From positions 878,189 to 942,188 of the forward strand of contig VXBA01000883.1 in the NCBI GenBank assembly GCA_013399895.1: a stretch of DNA of 64,000 nt, given 5' to 3'. The translations under genes were made by a program, and so were the position numbers. The DNA comes from Serilophus lunatus. Its lineage: Eukaryota; Chordata; Aves; Passeriformes; Eurylaimidae. The notes under the pieces were generated by a model that saw nothing but the letters and a program-made list of their open reading frames with translations, had not been told where the DNA came from and made no database searches. Position 1 is the first letter of the stretch. Every line of letters begins with the position of its first letter. This document shows positions 14,065 through 27,227 of this stretch, piece after piece.

Positions 14065-17000
14065 AAATTTAGTAATGAGTTAATTTTAGAATTAATTTTT
14101 TCAGGTGAACATAAAATTCTTTAGAAATAATACTGAGATTTAACATGATGTGATTAAAAAAAACCACTTCTAACACATTAGAAGCAAAATTCTTTATACA
14201 CACATGCAGATTCCTTTTATCATATATGGGAAATATTCTGGTTAAAAAGACCTGTTGCTCAGTGAACTGTACTTTTAATTATAAATGTCAGAAAAAATAT
14301 GAGTATAATGTGGGTTGTGTTTTGACTCTAAGTTTGTCTTTTCCCCTCAAAAATTATCAATGGGGATTATATAACTAAATCTCTGCACACTTAATGCCAT
14401 GAAACTCTTTATTGTTCTTGAGGGAAAAATGGGGAAGCAGAAAATTGTTACTCAAAGACATAACATTTTAAATTGCCATAAGCCAATAGACTAGAAGATG
14501 TAGTAAAGCCTGGAGAGTGCTGATTAAAAGTGAATGCAGTGATGCTGAGGAGAGTTGTCATTTTCTGTGGCACTAAACAATTTCAGCTGTAGGTGAATGG
14601 AATTTTTTTTCCTAAATAACTTTATTTTGCTAATATTTCTAGAAAAAAAGACACAGCTGAAGATACTGATATGTATTTTTTCATTCTGTGATTATTGCCA
14701 AGTTTAGTTTTGATATTTTTTTTAGTGGGGGAAAGATATTATGATCTTCCTTTCTAATAAACTATGCTAAATTAGAAATGAAGTTAATAGGAATTACAAA
14801 TGTAGGGGAGGAATTTCTCATGCTTTCATGATTTTTCCTCTTATGCAATTTCATCATCATTAAAACTTCACCCTTCTCAGGGTGAAGGCACAAAGAAATT
14901 TTGAACACTTTGCAGTTTCCCTTTGGAGGGACACTGTCCAACCCTGGGTGATGATGAGACAACACTGAAGACATGAGGATGAGGTTAGTACTTCATGCAG
15001 GATTCATGGAAATAACACATTCATGATCTGGTGCTATCTGGGGAGGAAATAGGCACAGCCTTTGTTGTTTTTATTAAGTAAATAGATAATAACCAGTGAC
15101 AGGGTGCAATGATAGAACTAGATAATGCATAGACTTGATTTGGGAGGATGGAAGAAGGGAAGAATTTCAGCATTTCAGCAGTTTGGTGAAGGAAACACAG
15201 ACATCTCACAAGCTGCTGTCCTTTTCACAGAGGACAGTCAGGAGCAGAGAGGCAGAGGTACCATCTAAATCAGATCTGAGTCATTGAAGCTGTTTTAATA
15301 TGATGGCAGAGTTTTACAAAGCCATGAGGTGGAATTTTCTCCAGCAGAAAGCTTTCCTTGACAAATTGTTGCTGACAGAATTTCCTCTCTGCTCTGTGGT
15401 CCTTCAGCACAAAAGGATGGGGTTTTTTTTTGCCAAGTTTATCATTGAACCCTCCATTTTTTTTTTCTAAAGGAACTGAATTTCATCTTAAAAATTCATT
15501 AGCTCTCGAGTTTTTTTACTCTTGTCTTGTGATAAAGAGAAGGAAATGTATTCAATAAGCTAAATCAAGTAGAACATATGATGAAATAAAAGAAATATTT
15601 TCAAATTCTCATTTCTTTTAAAATAAAAAAAACATACGCCTTTCGCTTGCACCTTTTATCTACCAATTTTGTCGAAGGTGAAAAAAGAAACATCATGACC
15701 ACTCATTCCAGCACCAGCTGTTAGTTTACAAATCTTATTCTTTCCCCCCTTTTTTCTCTTTTCTCTCTGGAATACAGGATTCCTGCCCTGATGTGAAAAG
15801 CAGGATTGCTCCACACTGTGACTCCAGGCTTATGCTTGCACCACAAGGAACAAAGCTTGGCTTGGGGGGTCAGCTTATCTTCCCAATATAGTGTGTCTTG
15901 AACTGTGGGCAAGCTTCTCCGTCACAAAAGTGGTGTGAGAAGGGTGGTTTGGGTAGCGCTGAAGCCCATGGTGCCTTCTGACGTTATCTGTGTTTTCATT
16001 ACCAATAAACATGTCTGCTTGGAGTCCCTGTGGCAAAGTCAGGATCCAGGGCACTGCCTGTGGGAATCCTCTAGGCCTTTTGCGTCTAATTAATCACAGA
16101 ATATATATGATAAATTATTTATAGAAATAAGTTATGCTCTTTGAAGGCTTGAATTATTTAAAAGGCTTTTAATACCTTAATCTCTCATCTATCTCTTAAA
16201 TAAGTCTTATCTGCTCCAATGTTAGAGGGTCTAACCTGCAGAATTTTTTATGTCCCCTGAAATTGGGATTGCATGTGAGCAAGTGTAACCCTGTATTTTC
16301 TACACAGTATGATCTGCTGGGAAAATCAGAATAAAACTAGGTGGAGAACAGAGATAATCGATGTTTTCCAGGGCTCTGTGTAGGCCTGCAGGGGTCTCTG
16401 TAGATTTTCAAAATGGGAGCTGGGCATTTGGAACTCGATCGTGTCAATATAAACGGGCACACATGAACATTAAACCCTTGCTCATGTTTCTGAAGGGCAG
16501 GGTGTGAGGCAGAGCTGGGCCAGAAGCCACACCTGGGTTGTTGTGGCCCTGTGCCAGCGTGATGCCTCACTCCCCATTCCTGGGAACACCAAAATGCAGC
16601 CTTTTCCTTCAGCAAGAACGAGGGAAAGTGTGAGTAACTGGTTCCTTTGCTGTAAATGACTTTGTTTAAATTCACATTGTGTGCTAGTGAGGAAGGTGGT
16701 GAAACCTAGGTAGCAAACAAAAAGGGTGATCCTGTCTGGACAATGTGGCATTGCCATGGGAAAATGATGTTACTGAGTAATATAGATATGCCTGATTCCA
16801 ACGCTCACACGAAAAGGAGTAATCCACAGGTTTAAAAATGAAGTTACCTGAAAGACTCATACAGGATTTTTTTTTCCCTCTAAAGGTAACATTTCTGTGT
16901 AAAAATCACACAGAGCTAAAGTCCTGATAAAAAGTATCCACAGACATTGTTTTTTATGCATATGGTAAAGTATTTCCAGAAGGAGCTATAATTAACAATG

Positions 17001-18427
17001 TTTGAATTCAGCCAAGGAGCATTTTTCTGCCTACATTATCATTAAAGTAATTTTTCTCAGACCTCTAGTTCCTAGGAAAAACACAAACAGTTAAGAAAGG
17101 ACTAGCCATCAGTGCAGAAAAACAGAAAGTCCAATTAAAAGTACTCTAGTGGGCTATAAATCAGTAGAAACCAATTCTCTTGCATTATTTGAAAGCCAGT
17201 GGTTTTCCCCATTAATAAAGTGACTAGAACGCTCATTCTTTAATGCTGCCGAGCAGTGTTTTGAATTCCACTAGAGCAAAATTCATCCTGAAAGAAACCT
17301 CCTGAAACCAGAGGCTTTGAACCTGTACCAAACTTGTCCAACTCAGTTTTTAAGTGATGAACCACATTTCTTATATTCATATCTTGCTAAGGCACTAGAT
17401 TTTCTTCTACTCTGATTAGACACATCACAAAAATCCACCCAAACTACACAAAACTGTCATTAATTTTATAAACCTTTAGTCCTAAAAATGGGTTTTTCAT
17501 GGCTGATGAATGCCAGGGTTTCCTTAACATTTGGAAAGGATAACATTTTATTTATTTTTTTTCATTCTTTATTGAAGAAATAAAATAATTTTGATTTAAA
17601 TATAAAATGAAATTATGAGGGAATGGAACTTGAATAACCACAAGGTAGAAAGCAACTCCTACAAGACTTGGGAGGTTGCCGGTGGTTAAAATAATTCTTA
17701 ATGTACATGCTGTAAAAAGGTATGTTGTAATATGATTTTTAAAGGGACAAGAATGAATGATATCTGTTTACTGTTTCTTAGCTTTGCAGAAGAGATGATA
17801 AAGAAGTTTTTTCTCTGTTTTATGAAGCTTCTTCCACCAGAGAGGAAAAAACATTCTGGGAACTCTTTATTCTTTCTGAGGAAAACTATTGAAAACACCA
17901 GTGCCAACTCAGCTGTACATCTGTGATGCACTAGGACCTACCTGTGCCAATGCAGTTTGGCTTGTGAACTGCTCTTTCCCCTGCAAGAAGGAAAGAATAT
18001 GAGGAATTTCTGGCAGAAACTCCTGTAGCTGAGTCTTTATCATGGATGTTTCTGCTTATAAATGTATTTAATGGTATCTAATTTTGCTTCTAAAGTCTCT
18101 GGGACTGTCTTTGGTACAGTGCTTACACAGCATTAGCCACATTTATGAGCTAATGGTCTAGATGGGAATTTAGATATGATGAGAGAAGTATATTCTGGTT
18201 CAGGAAAATGCAAAGCTCCATTAAAAATAGTGATTGTGGTACCTTTGGCCTAGCAATGGCTATAAATGAAAAATAGATTCCAGACTTTTTTTTTCCTTGA
18301 GTTGTCCTCTAATATTAAAATATTAATATTAAAATTTGGGATTACTCCAGTTGGAGGAAGTAGATTTTTATTTTTACTCATCAGCAACTTGAAAGTTTAG
18401 CTTTCCGAAATCGTATTAAGGCAGAAG

Positions 18428-18443
18428 AAAAAAAAAAAAAAAA
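18428..18443 (+). repeat. Poly(A) run, A16
   Basis: Sixteen A followed by CAAAAAC. No retrocopy body was recognised upstream. Confidence 0.85.
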
Positions 18444-19139
18444 CAAAAACCCTGTAATTAACAATTTTCCTCTTTTGTTCTGTGCCAGAAAGGAACAGAG
18501 GAAAAATACAGGAACAAAAGGACAAAAAATATATTATCTTTACTGAAACATCATGGAAACAACCAACACCGCTAAAAAATTTTCAGCTTTAAAAAAGGTC
18601 CAATCTTCACAAGGAGAGACGTCCACCAGCTCTCCTTCTAAAGAAAGGCTGAACTAGGTCAGACCAAATTGTCATGTTACAATCAGATTGACTAGCAACT
18701 GAACCTAACAAAACATGACAAATTACATTGTTTTGCTTCCTTTGTGCATGGTTGAAACTCTGACAATGCCAGCAGTAGTAGAAATTTATGGGAAAGAGCA
18801 TAAAAAGATAAAGCAAATACTGCTTGTGCTTTCCTTGTATTGTCCCTTGCTGCTATCAGTCAGTGACTGAATGACTTCCTGAGGTTGCATCTGCTCTGTT
18901 GGCTTTACTGAGTGCCAGAGAACAGCCCCACCTCCTCGCTTTCAGGGGTCTTGTTTTGAACACTCTTTGTTTTATTTGCAAAACCCTATGACAATTTTCT
19001 ATGACAAGAAACAAATGGAAAAACCACATCTTTAATTTTAACTCTCAGATTTATGTACTTATTTTAAAATGAGTGTGTTTGCTGCACGTGATAACTGTCT
19101 AGACTGAACAACCTGCTCTGCTACATCATGTCCCCTTGC

Positions 19140-19365
19140 TTCTGCTGCACTGGGATGGCCTCACCTGCAGTATTGGGGCAGTTTGGGGACAGCAATATAA
19201 GAAAGATATTAAGCTATTAAAGAGTGTCCAAAGGAGAGTACTAAAGATGGTAAAGATCCTTGAGGAGAAGCATCTGAGGAGTAGCTGAGGGCACTTTGTT
19301 TGTTCTGCTGGAGAGGAGACTGAAGGAAGACCTCTTTGCAGTGGCAACTTCCTTGGGAGGAACTT
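19140..19365 (+). mobile_element. CR1 LINE internal fragment, CR1-Y-like
   Basis: Sense-strand match to the segment just upstream of the CR1 3' tail. Landmarks in order are CTGCACTGGGATGGCCTCAC, AATATAAGAAAGATATTAAG, GAGTGTCCAAAGGAG, an AAGATGGTAAAGATCC block, a GAGGAGTAGCTGAGG block, and a GAGACTGAAGGAAGACCTC block ending in CAACTTCCTTGGGAGG. In an intact element this covers the end of ORF2 and the beginning of the 3' region. Both ends are missing here: the 5' side by the usual truncation, the 3' side by later loss, because no CR1 terminal repeat follows. The wording resembles the CR1-Y group. Confidence 0.85.
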
Positions 19366-19551
19366 CATCGTCCTCTGCAGATAGAGAGACTCACATTAAA
19401 GTGAATCAAAGTTTTTGAGTCAGATGTTCCAGAATTAAATGCCTGCAGATAGGTCTCTAAAATGGATGCAGTCTGCATTATGTCATGTCTTCAGATGATT
19501 CTAAATTGATTTTTAAGAAGATAGGGAGAAAGTATCAGGAAGATATTTTAT

Positions 19552-19572
19552 CAAACAAGCAAACAAACAAAA
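19552..19572 (+). repeat. (AAAC)n short microsatellite
   Basis: Imperfect AAAC/AAGC units in a row. Confidence 0.75.
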
Positions 19573-22478
19573 GGTGTGTGGAATGTAGCTTTCACAAGCC
19601 TTATCCCCCTTTGAACCATTCAAATCTTGCTCAGGTTTCATTGTGCAATTTTTTTCTATTGAGTTCGATTGTTACTTGTAATTACAGAGGTATATCAGCA
19701 TCTGGAATGGGAAACTGTGGAAGCTGAATTAGATTAACTGTTCTTTGATGTGTTAGCTTCTGTGTTCCTATGATAGAAACCTTTTGTCTTATCCAGCACA
19801 AAATCAATCCTAGTTCTAAATCCTTGCTTTGGAGGACTTGACAAATATATAATGGAATAGCTATCATTTCTTAAATAACCTAAAGTAAAGTGACTTTTCA
19901 CATTACTCTAGCATAATCTTTCCAGCATCATTAAAACAAGCAGCTCGCTTTGCCGTAGGAATTTTCCTGTTATCTTTGATTTTTTTTTTTATAAAAGATG
20001 ATAGCTTAGAGAATAGTTTTTCTCATCTTTTTGCTTTGTGTCTTAACCACTGTTTCTTTTTTAATAAAGTGTTGGAGGTAGGCAAATAAAAATATCTCAT
20101 GAGAGACTCCTACCAATGATCAACTGAGAAATTAGAAGTTGTCTATTGTCCCCATATATTCCTAGATGACCATTCTCGAAAACTTTGAAACAGAACCTGA
20201 AAGCTTTCTTTCCTAAGCCTGTAAGAGTCTGATGGAATAGAAATCATACTTTTTTTTCTTCCTAAAAAAAGAGGGTGTCTGTTAGAAATTAATTTTTCCC
20301 ACATTAAGGAGAAAAACCATATGATGCTGACAAGACCTGGCATGACTAGTGAGGGTATCTGCAGAATTCTTTCTCCAGTTCTGCTGGTGCAGCTCATGCC
20401 CAACTCACAGTACTCCCATTGTTGTCACTTTGGCTTTCTTGTGAGATGGAGCTGTCAGTCATGCTGAACTACAGGGTGAGTTTATGATGCTGGTAAACCC
20501 ACTGAGCAGTGATCCTTGGTGGGAAATTAGCTCTAAAATCCCACAAATCCAGGTCAGAAACACTGAATCTCTCCTCTATCTTCCTTCCAGATCATTATTT
20601 TTATTTTATTGATCACTGATTAATACTGAATCTCCATCAAAGTAGCAGGATGGCTTGCTCAGAAAAAGAATGCATGTGGTCTATGGACCAGATAAACAGA
20701 CCATGTTCTTTTTGATCTCTTTCCCAGAACCAGTCACTCTTACATGGATGTAAATTTGACCACTGTGTGAAGAAAAGGTCTTTTCCTTCCACACCACCTT
20801 TCCATTGCTCCTGCCATGCAGTACTCAACACTGTGACAGCAAACATTCTCTTCAACAAGCAATGGGCAGTTGGATTGCTGTACAAGTGTTTGACATTCAT
20901 CTCAGTTCTTTAATGCCATTGCTATAGCAATATAGGACTTGAGCTGAACCTTCTTTGACCAATAGTCACTATGGTTTTAGGCACAGGCATCCAATTTTGT
21001 GTCTGTTAGCTCTAGTTGCATCACAGTGTTTTGCACAAGAAGTATATAATTAGCCTGTATGAACTGTAATATGAATTTATCCGTCCAAGTTTAAGAGCTC
21101 TTGGCATTTTCTGTAATGAAAACTCTAGAGAGAATCAGTAAAGTATCTTTGTGGCTTCCTGTGCTGAGACAGGCCCTCTCACTAATTCCCATCTCTCTCT
21201 CACTCATTACTGAACACCTTTAGCTAGAAGAGACAAAGAGATGCTCTGGTGGAGATTGCTAGAATTTAGAAATAGCTCAAATGAAAATACTTAAGTGACA
21301 CTCACTTCTGTGCCTCAAATATTCAGCAAGAGTGTGGGGACCTTGAAAGCATCAAGGTGACAGGAGTTGTGTTGGAAGGGAAGATGAGTTCAGTAAGTGT
21401 GACTTCTTGTTAAAATTCTTGAATTATGTTAACTTTTAAAATATTTTTATTTTATTTTTAGTGTAGTAGATAAGAATAACAAAGGACATAAAATAAGATT
21501 TCCAGATTACATTTGGACTTTATAAGTTGAATGGAAGGAACAAATTAAGGAGCTTACTGGCTTCTTCTTTCCCTACAGACTGTGACAGATTCCTCACTTG
21601 ATGTGAATAGAACATCTGCTCCCTGTCCAGTATCCCTCTACATTTAATTTGATTGTGATTCATGTTTTGCAGAGGACTCAAAAGCTTTTCCAATAATAAC
21701 ATCTTACTGAATTTGCTGAACTCTGTTTTGGCAGGTATTATGGGAAAGCAAAATAAAAAATACGTTCCGTGGCTCAAAGAGCAAGCTGTTTGTCATACCA
21801 CAGACAGCAGGGCTGGTAGATATACTGAGATAAAGCAATGAGCTGGTGGAAGCAGAGATAATGCTGCTTAAATGAGACTAATATTGTGAAAAAGCAGGGT
21901 GTAAAGAGGTATTAGCAGAAGGATAAGTGGTGGATGGAAGGAAGTTCTTCTGGGAAGTTTGGGAATTCTGTGGTGGATACCTGTACAACCACCATGGTGG
22001 CTGCACTGGGAACTGCTTATGTGCACAGCGAGAGAAGAACCATTTCTGTTTGAAGTATCTCCTGTATTTTCCCAAGTTTCTTATTACTCGTTTTTTGACA
22101 TTGTCTAAAACCTCTCCCTACCATTTTGTTTTTTAATACCAAGTGCTTTTACATTTTGTAAGCATCAGTTCTTTCCATCTGGTCTTGGTGCTCCTGGGAA
22201 TATCTTACATTTGTCTTGTCCATCATATTGCAGTTGTAAATGTCCATGTGTTGTTATTTCCCATGATGTTAAACCGAAAGAGATGGAGTGGTTTCATTTC
22301 CTGTTTACTTTCACCTTGACTTCCCTCTGAATGCTCTTGGTAGGTGTATTCATTAAAGATACACTCATGAGCAAATATAAATAAATTAGAAGGAAAGAAA
22401 TATCCATCATCTGCTTCTAGAGATCATCATGTTACATGTTTTGTAGCTGACCTGGCAGAATAATGAAATAAATAATTT

Positions 22479-22487
22479 CCCCCCCCC
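22479..22487 (+). repeat. C9 homopolymer
   Basis: Nine consecutive C in an otherwise A+T-rich context. Its length may vary between reads. Confidence 0.85.
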
Positions 22488-23919
22488 AAGTTTCATCCAG
22501 ACGAGTATTGGAACCCAGAAAGTCTGATTTATTAATATTGTTGTGAAATAAATTAAATTTTTTAATACAGGTATTTTAATGTGCTCTCTTTCTGAAACAT
22601 TAATGAAGCCATTAAAAACTTCCTACTCTTAGTTACTGAACAGTATTCTTCAGTGAAATGCTTTCAAAAAAATGAAAAAAGGCAAATAAAAACACTGAGG
22701 CTCTTTATAGAAAAAAATCTTTAATTCTTTCTGTGACAACCACACAAATTCAGTGAAACAAAATTCAGAAAACATGCAATGGAAGAAAACCGCATCACAT
22801 CACACAAACGAAATTCTAGCCCAGGTGTTCTGTATTAGCTTTTAACAACAGCTTTAAGAGGATAATTAGTGTTATTCTAACTATTGTGATGAAGACAGTA
22901 GAAGTGTCTAGATAAAAGAATAATAGAATATTTTTATACAACATAAACCATCAGAACAGGGTTTTTTTGAGCTCCAAAATTACATTCTTTTGTTCTAATG
23001 TGAAAATTATACAATATCAACCTAAAGATACGAATAGTGCCAGATTTCTGATTTCAGCAATTTGACCTGATATAGACCGTTTCACTTAGTTTTCAGTTTT
23101 TGGAAGCTCTCTTTATTCCTTGGTGAACCTCATCTGGCATAAATCACACAGCCAAAAGCTGCAGTGATACAACACAAATTTCCTTGTGGTAGGGGGAAAG
23201 GGATCACAGTTAAAGTGAATCAGTTTTTATTACTATTATTACTAATTCCTATTAATATCATGTGTTGGTCTACTCCAATCTCTGTTCTGCTGCTTATTGA
23301 TATTATTCAGCATTTTAGAATATGAGAAAATCTGTACCATCTCCAAACAGGCTGATGTTGCTATAAGTTGATATTTTTCTTTACAGAAAGAGACAGATAG
23401 CAAGATCATTCAGAGGCTGTTCCATATATTTTTTTTTTTGCACTATGTGCACGATGCTTGATTAAAATAGAAGCCTAGTCAATTTATTAAAGTCCTATTC
23501 AGCAGAAATATTGTATAATACAGGCATTCTGCTCCTTTTGACTTGTTTAGCAGAAATGTAGCTGAATAGTCCAGATCAGGGCAAGGATGCACAAAAACAC
23601 CGCACAGTTTAATAATCTTAACTTGCTGAGGCACTTCTCAATACTGTCTGTGATGTGTAAATCTAGCTAATGCAAAAACTGACTGTTTCAATAAATTTAA
23701 GGGTAAAAGCTACATAGATCTAGTGGAATTAGACTGGGCCTCTGAGTTCCTATAAACTGAAAATTATGTAGCAAATTCAAGTTCTCCAACATGCTGATTT
23801 TTTTTTTAATCAAGAGAGTTAAGCTGAAATTGAATACTGTGAACATTACTTTAAAAACAATATCAGAAAGCTTTCAGTTGCAAAGAATTATTTTCCTGTA
23901 TAGAGGATTCTTGAAGATG

Positions 23920-23940
23920 AAAAAAAAAAAAAAAAAAAAA
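23920..23940 (+). repeat. Poly(A) run, A21
   Basis: Twenty-one uninterrupted A, followed by TTTAAATT. It is the longest A homopolymer in the window. No retrocopied gene or SINE body was recognised in the upstream bases. Confidence 0.9.
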
Positions 23941-24988
23941 TTTAAATTGATTTTTATTCTCAGTTAGAGCTGAAAGATACTTACCAGCATCTCTGGAAAA
24001 TTGTGTGAAACTGGTGCCCTTCACATAAGATGTAATTATTTGAATATACAACTCAAACCCAAGGGATACAACCAACATCCCATTGTCATAGGTTTGTAAG
24101 TGCCTTTCTCACTTTTGTTTTATAATATTAGGGATAAATTTAATTTCATGTATTTCAAGTTTAAAGAAAACTGCACCTTCTCTACAAACTGCAGGCAAAT
24201 AGAAACACTTGAAAACAGGTAGCTATGCTTACCCTGTTACCAGAAGGCTATGAAAGTCACTGGAGGTGTCTTGTCCATGTATTTCCCTTTGCATTTCTCT
24301 ATTCTCTATTTATCAGTGAAAAAAAATGCTCCTCTGTAACCTGTTAGTGTTTGAGGATGAAAACTGAGGTGACATATTAGTCCTTATTTTTATGAGTGTT
24401 TTAGTTGCAGTCGTCTTCTCTCTGGAAGTTCTCAAATCCTTAGGCAGATGGAGAGGAAGCTGTGAGCTGACACTAAAAGCACACACCAGGAGCTTGGTGC
24501 CTCTCACCACATTTTCAATTACTGTCTGTAGGTGTTAACAATGTTTCTGTGGTGTCCCAGGCACAGCCTTATCTTACATCATTCACGGTAATTTAAGTAG
24601 GGAAAAGTCTCTGATGAGAGCAGATGGCACAGGCAGTAATGTCTCTTCTACTCTTCTGACTTCTCAAGCATCTGCTTTAGTTTTGGACCATCACTGTGGT
24701 TCCCAGAAACATAGTCATTAAGGGTAAACACAGTCCATTTTCATTAGTGTGGAAAGTAACAGTAGAAAACTGCTTTCTTGTACTTGGAGTATAACAGAAC
24801 TAGTGTAATGACTGTAAAAGACAAAGGATCTTTGTCTTACTACTGTTGGAGAAACATTTTGCTCTCAAATGGATTTTCACATTTTTTTTTCTGATATAAT
24901 CCCAGTAAAAGTCATGATCAGATGAAGTTACTTCTGTGTTCAACATAGCCAAGTAAATGAGGCTGTGGAGGGGTCGTCTCTGGATGTG

Positions 24989-25022
24989 TGGTTTCCCCTC
25001 AGCCCTGGTTTCCCCTCAGCCC
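24989..25022 (+). repeat. Perfect 17-bp tandem duplication
   Basis: Two adjacent identical copies of TGGTTTCCCCTCAGCCC at 24989-25005 and 25006-25022. Absence of differences suggests a recent duplication by slippage. Confidence 0.9.
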
Positions 25023-27227
25023 TGTAGCCAGCAGAAGGCCACTAACATGCTCTTGTAACATCAGATCTCCCTCTTACACGATGTCACAACCCATTCAGAT
25101 ACTGGAAGGGTAGGTTGAGCTGATGTCTTGTCTCAGAATACAACATTTTTAAGAATTTGTGAGGGTGTTGAAGTCCTACCAAATCAAGATTTATCAATCC
25201 AGTTGATAAAAAATTAGGTGCATTTTCAAGGTCTCATTAATGTTAAATTGTTCCTTTAAAGCTTTGTAATTGCCACATCACGAAAGATGTAAAAATGCTC
25301 AAATATTTTACTGGGGTCAAGAGAGTACTTCATATAGAACATGAGTGAGTTACAGGACATGGATAAGTGCTACATTGCCTTAGGAGAGGATCAACTATAG
25401 AAGAATGTAGTGTGAAATTTTATGTTGGGGTAATAAGTCCAGGAAATACAAATTTCTATCTCTGAGTTCTGAAAGAGATTTCACTAGATATTTTTTCATT
25501 TAGCTGGATGAGATGTAATTTTGTGAAAATCAGTTAAACTGGAGTCCTACTCATCTTGTTAATTCTACATCGGAATTTTCTTTACTCTTTTCCTCAATAA
25601 CAAAAGTAGGTTTACATTAGTCTTTGTGCATTATAGCTGATTTCTCTTCTGTAGAAACTTTGTGGGAAGCTCAAAATAGAACAGTGAAGAAGTAATGAAG
25701 GTAAAATGTCCATTTGCTCGCATACTGAAAATATAATCAGTGCAATTTGTCAGACTCATCTGCCTTTCACTAGATAAGCATTGAGAAAAATTCATCCTTA
25801 CAAGTACGCGTCCTTAGATTAATCCTTAGAGTTCCTTTTCTTCCAGAACTTTTTGTTAACAAATATAATTTCCATGCTACTCATTGCACTGCAAATTATG
25901 ATCTCTTGTAACCACCTTATAAACAAGTCCATCTCCTGACACTTCTTATATTTCTAGAACTATTCTTAGATATTTCTAAGTATTGTGGAAGTTGGTAGCA
26001 ATGCTACAGAGAGCTGAGTACCATATCCTTTCTACCAGCACAACCTCAGAACTTTGTAGGTCTGGATTAGCTGTGCTTCAACTAAGTCATGTCCACATAG
26101 AATTTAATGTGAAAATTGGACCATATACCAACAGACTTTAATGTGATATACTTGAATGTGACCTTTATACTGCTTCTCCAGGTTTCTACATGCTGCAGAG
26201 CTGAGTAAACAAAGGATAATATTTACACTCAGCAACTTTATGACGATATTCTCAAATCCCAATGACACGCATCTTTTTTAGATGAATTAATTTCTGCAAC
26301 TTATATTGTCTAGCCTATTCCTGGCTACAGAATGAAAGTATTGACCTTGACTCAAGAAATCCATAAAGATAGAAGGAATCAATTTCAAAAATAAAGTGCC
26401 TCAGAAAGAGGTAAGTTTGCTCTAGCAGGTTGAACTATGTGGGCTTGCAGATTATTCCTGTAATGCTTTCTAACTCTGTTAGAACCTCTGCCTTGCTGAC
26501 ATTTTCATGTTGACCTAAACACATAAAACTTCAGTCATGTTTCTTGTTATGATGTTCTACAAGTTGGTGCAATATGACTATACAGTGAAAAGTCATTAGG
26601 CCTGCAGATAAACTGAATTTTTCTTGGCTGGTCAAGAAACATGTAAATCCGTTACAACTTGACTTCCATGTATTTCCATGTATTTTCATCTTTCTTCAAA
26701 CTGCAGTTTCTGTGTTTCAATATCTATTTCACTTTAAAAGAATGAATTATCAAGGGAAAACTTCAAAAATACTAATTTAAAAATGTAGCTGTTTCTCTTC
26801 TTAATCGTGAACTTTATCTTGCAAAAATCTCTTCCGCCATGAAGTCATTTGTTCCAAAAGGTTAATCAAAGAAATTAAAATAATGACTTTTTGCAGCGGG
26901 ATTTTAGTAGGTAATTGTTGCCAAAACACTCTTGAGACATTCACAAAATTAAAATGCACATGTTTATATAGGAATGATGTTAGCAGACCAATCTTCTAGT
27001 GCTGCATCCAAGGGCTGCTGACAGAGTGCTCTGAATTATTTAAAGTATAAGTGTATAAAGATGCCTTTTCAGACTGCTCATACACTTAAATTTGTTGTTA
27101 TTGCTACCGTGGCTGTTCCTCTTTTGTGTATGTTTTTTTTCCCCCCAATAGATTATTTCAAAATACATTTATATTAACTGCATAAATCTCACTGTGCTCC
27201 CATGAGCTGTATTTTATGGTTCCATTA

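Larger units (their letters stand above)
6890..19139. other. Non-coding single-copy DNA, no gene seen
   Basis: About 12 kb of A+T-rich sequence without a recognised gene or interspersed repeat. It contains poly(A) runs near 7920 and 18428 and a CA/TA microsatellite at 14035. Overlapping open frames on both strands, for example near 11.7-12.05 kb and 13.1-13.4 kb, show no domain and look accidental. Confidence 0.65.
19366..27227. other. Non-coding single-copy DNA, no gene seen
   Basis: Contains an (AAAC)n run (19552-19572), a C9 homopolymer (22479-22487), an A21 run (23920-23940) and a 17-bp tandem duplication (24989-25022). No coding signal or transposon was recognised. Open frames are below 90 codons and have no domain. 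Confidence 0.65.

Noticed and set aside
23920..23940. A21 run as the tail of a processed retrocopy
   Set aside because: No gene-like or repeat-like body precedes it, and no target duplication is visible.
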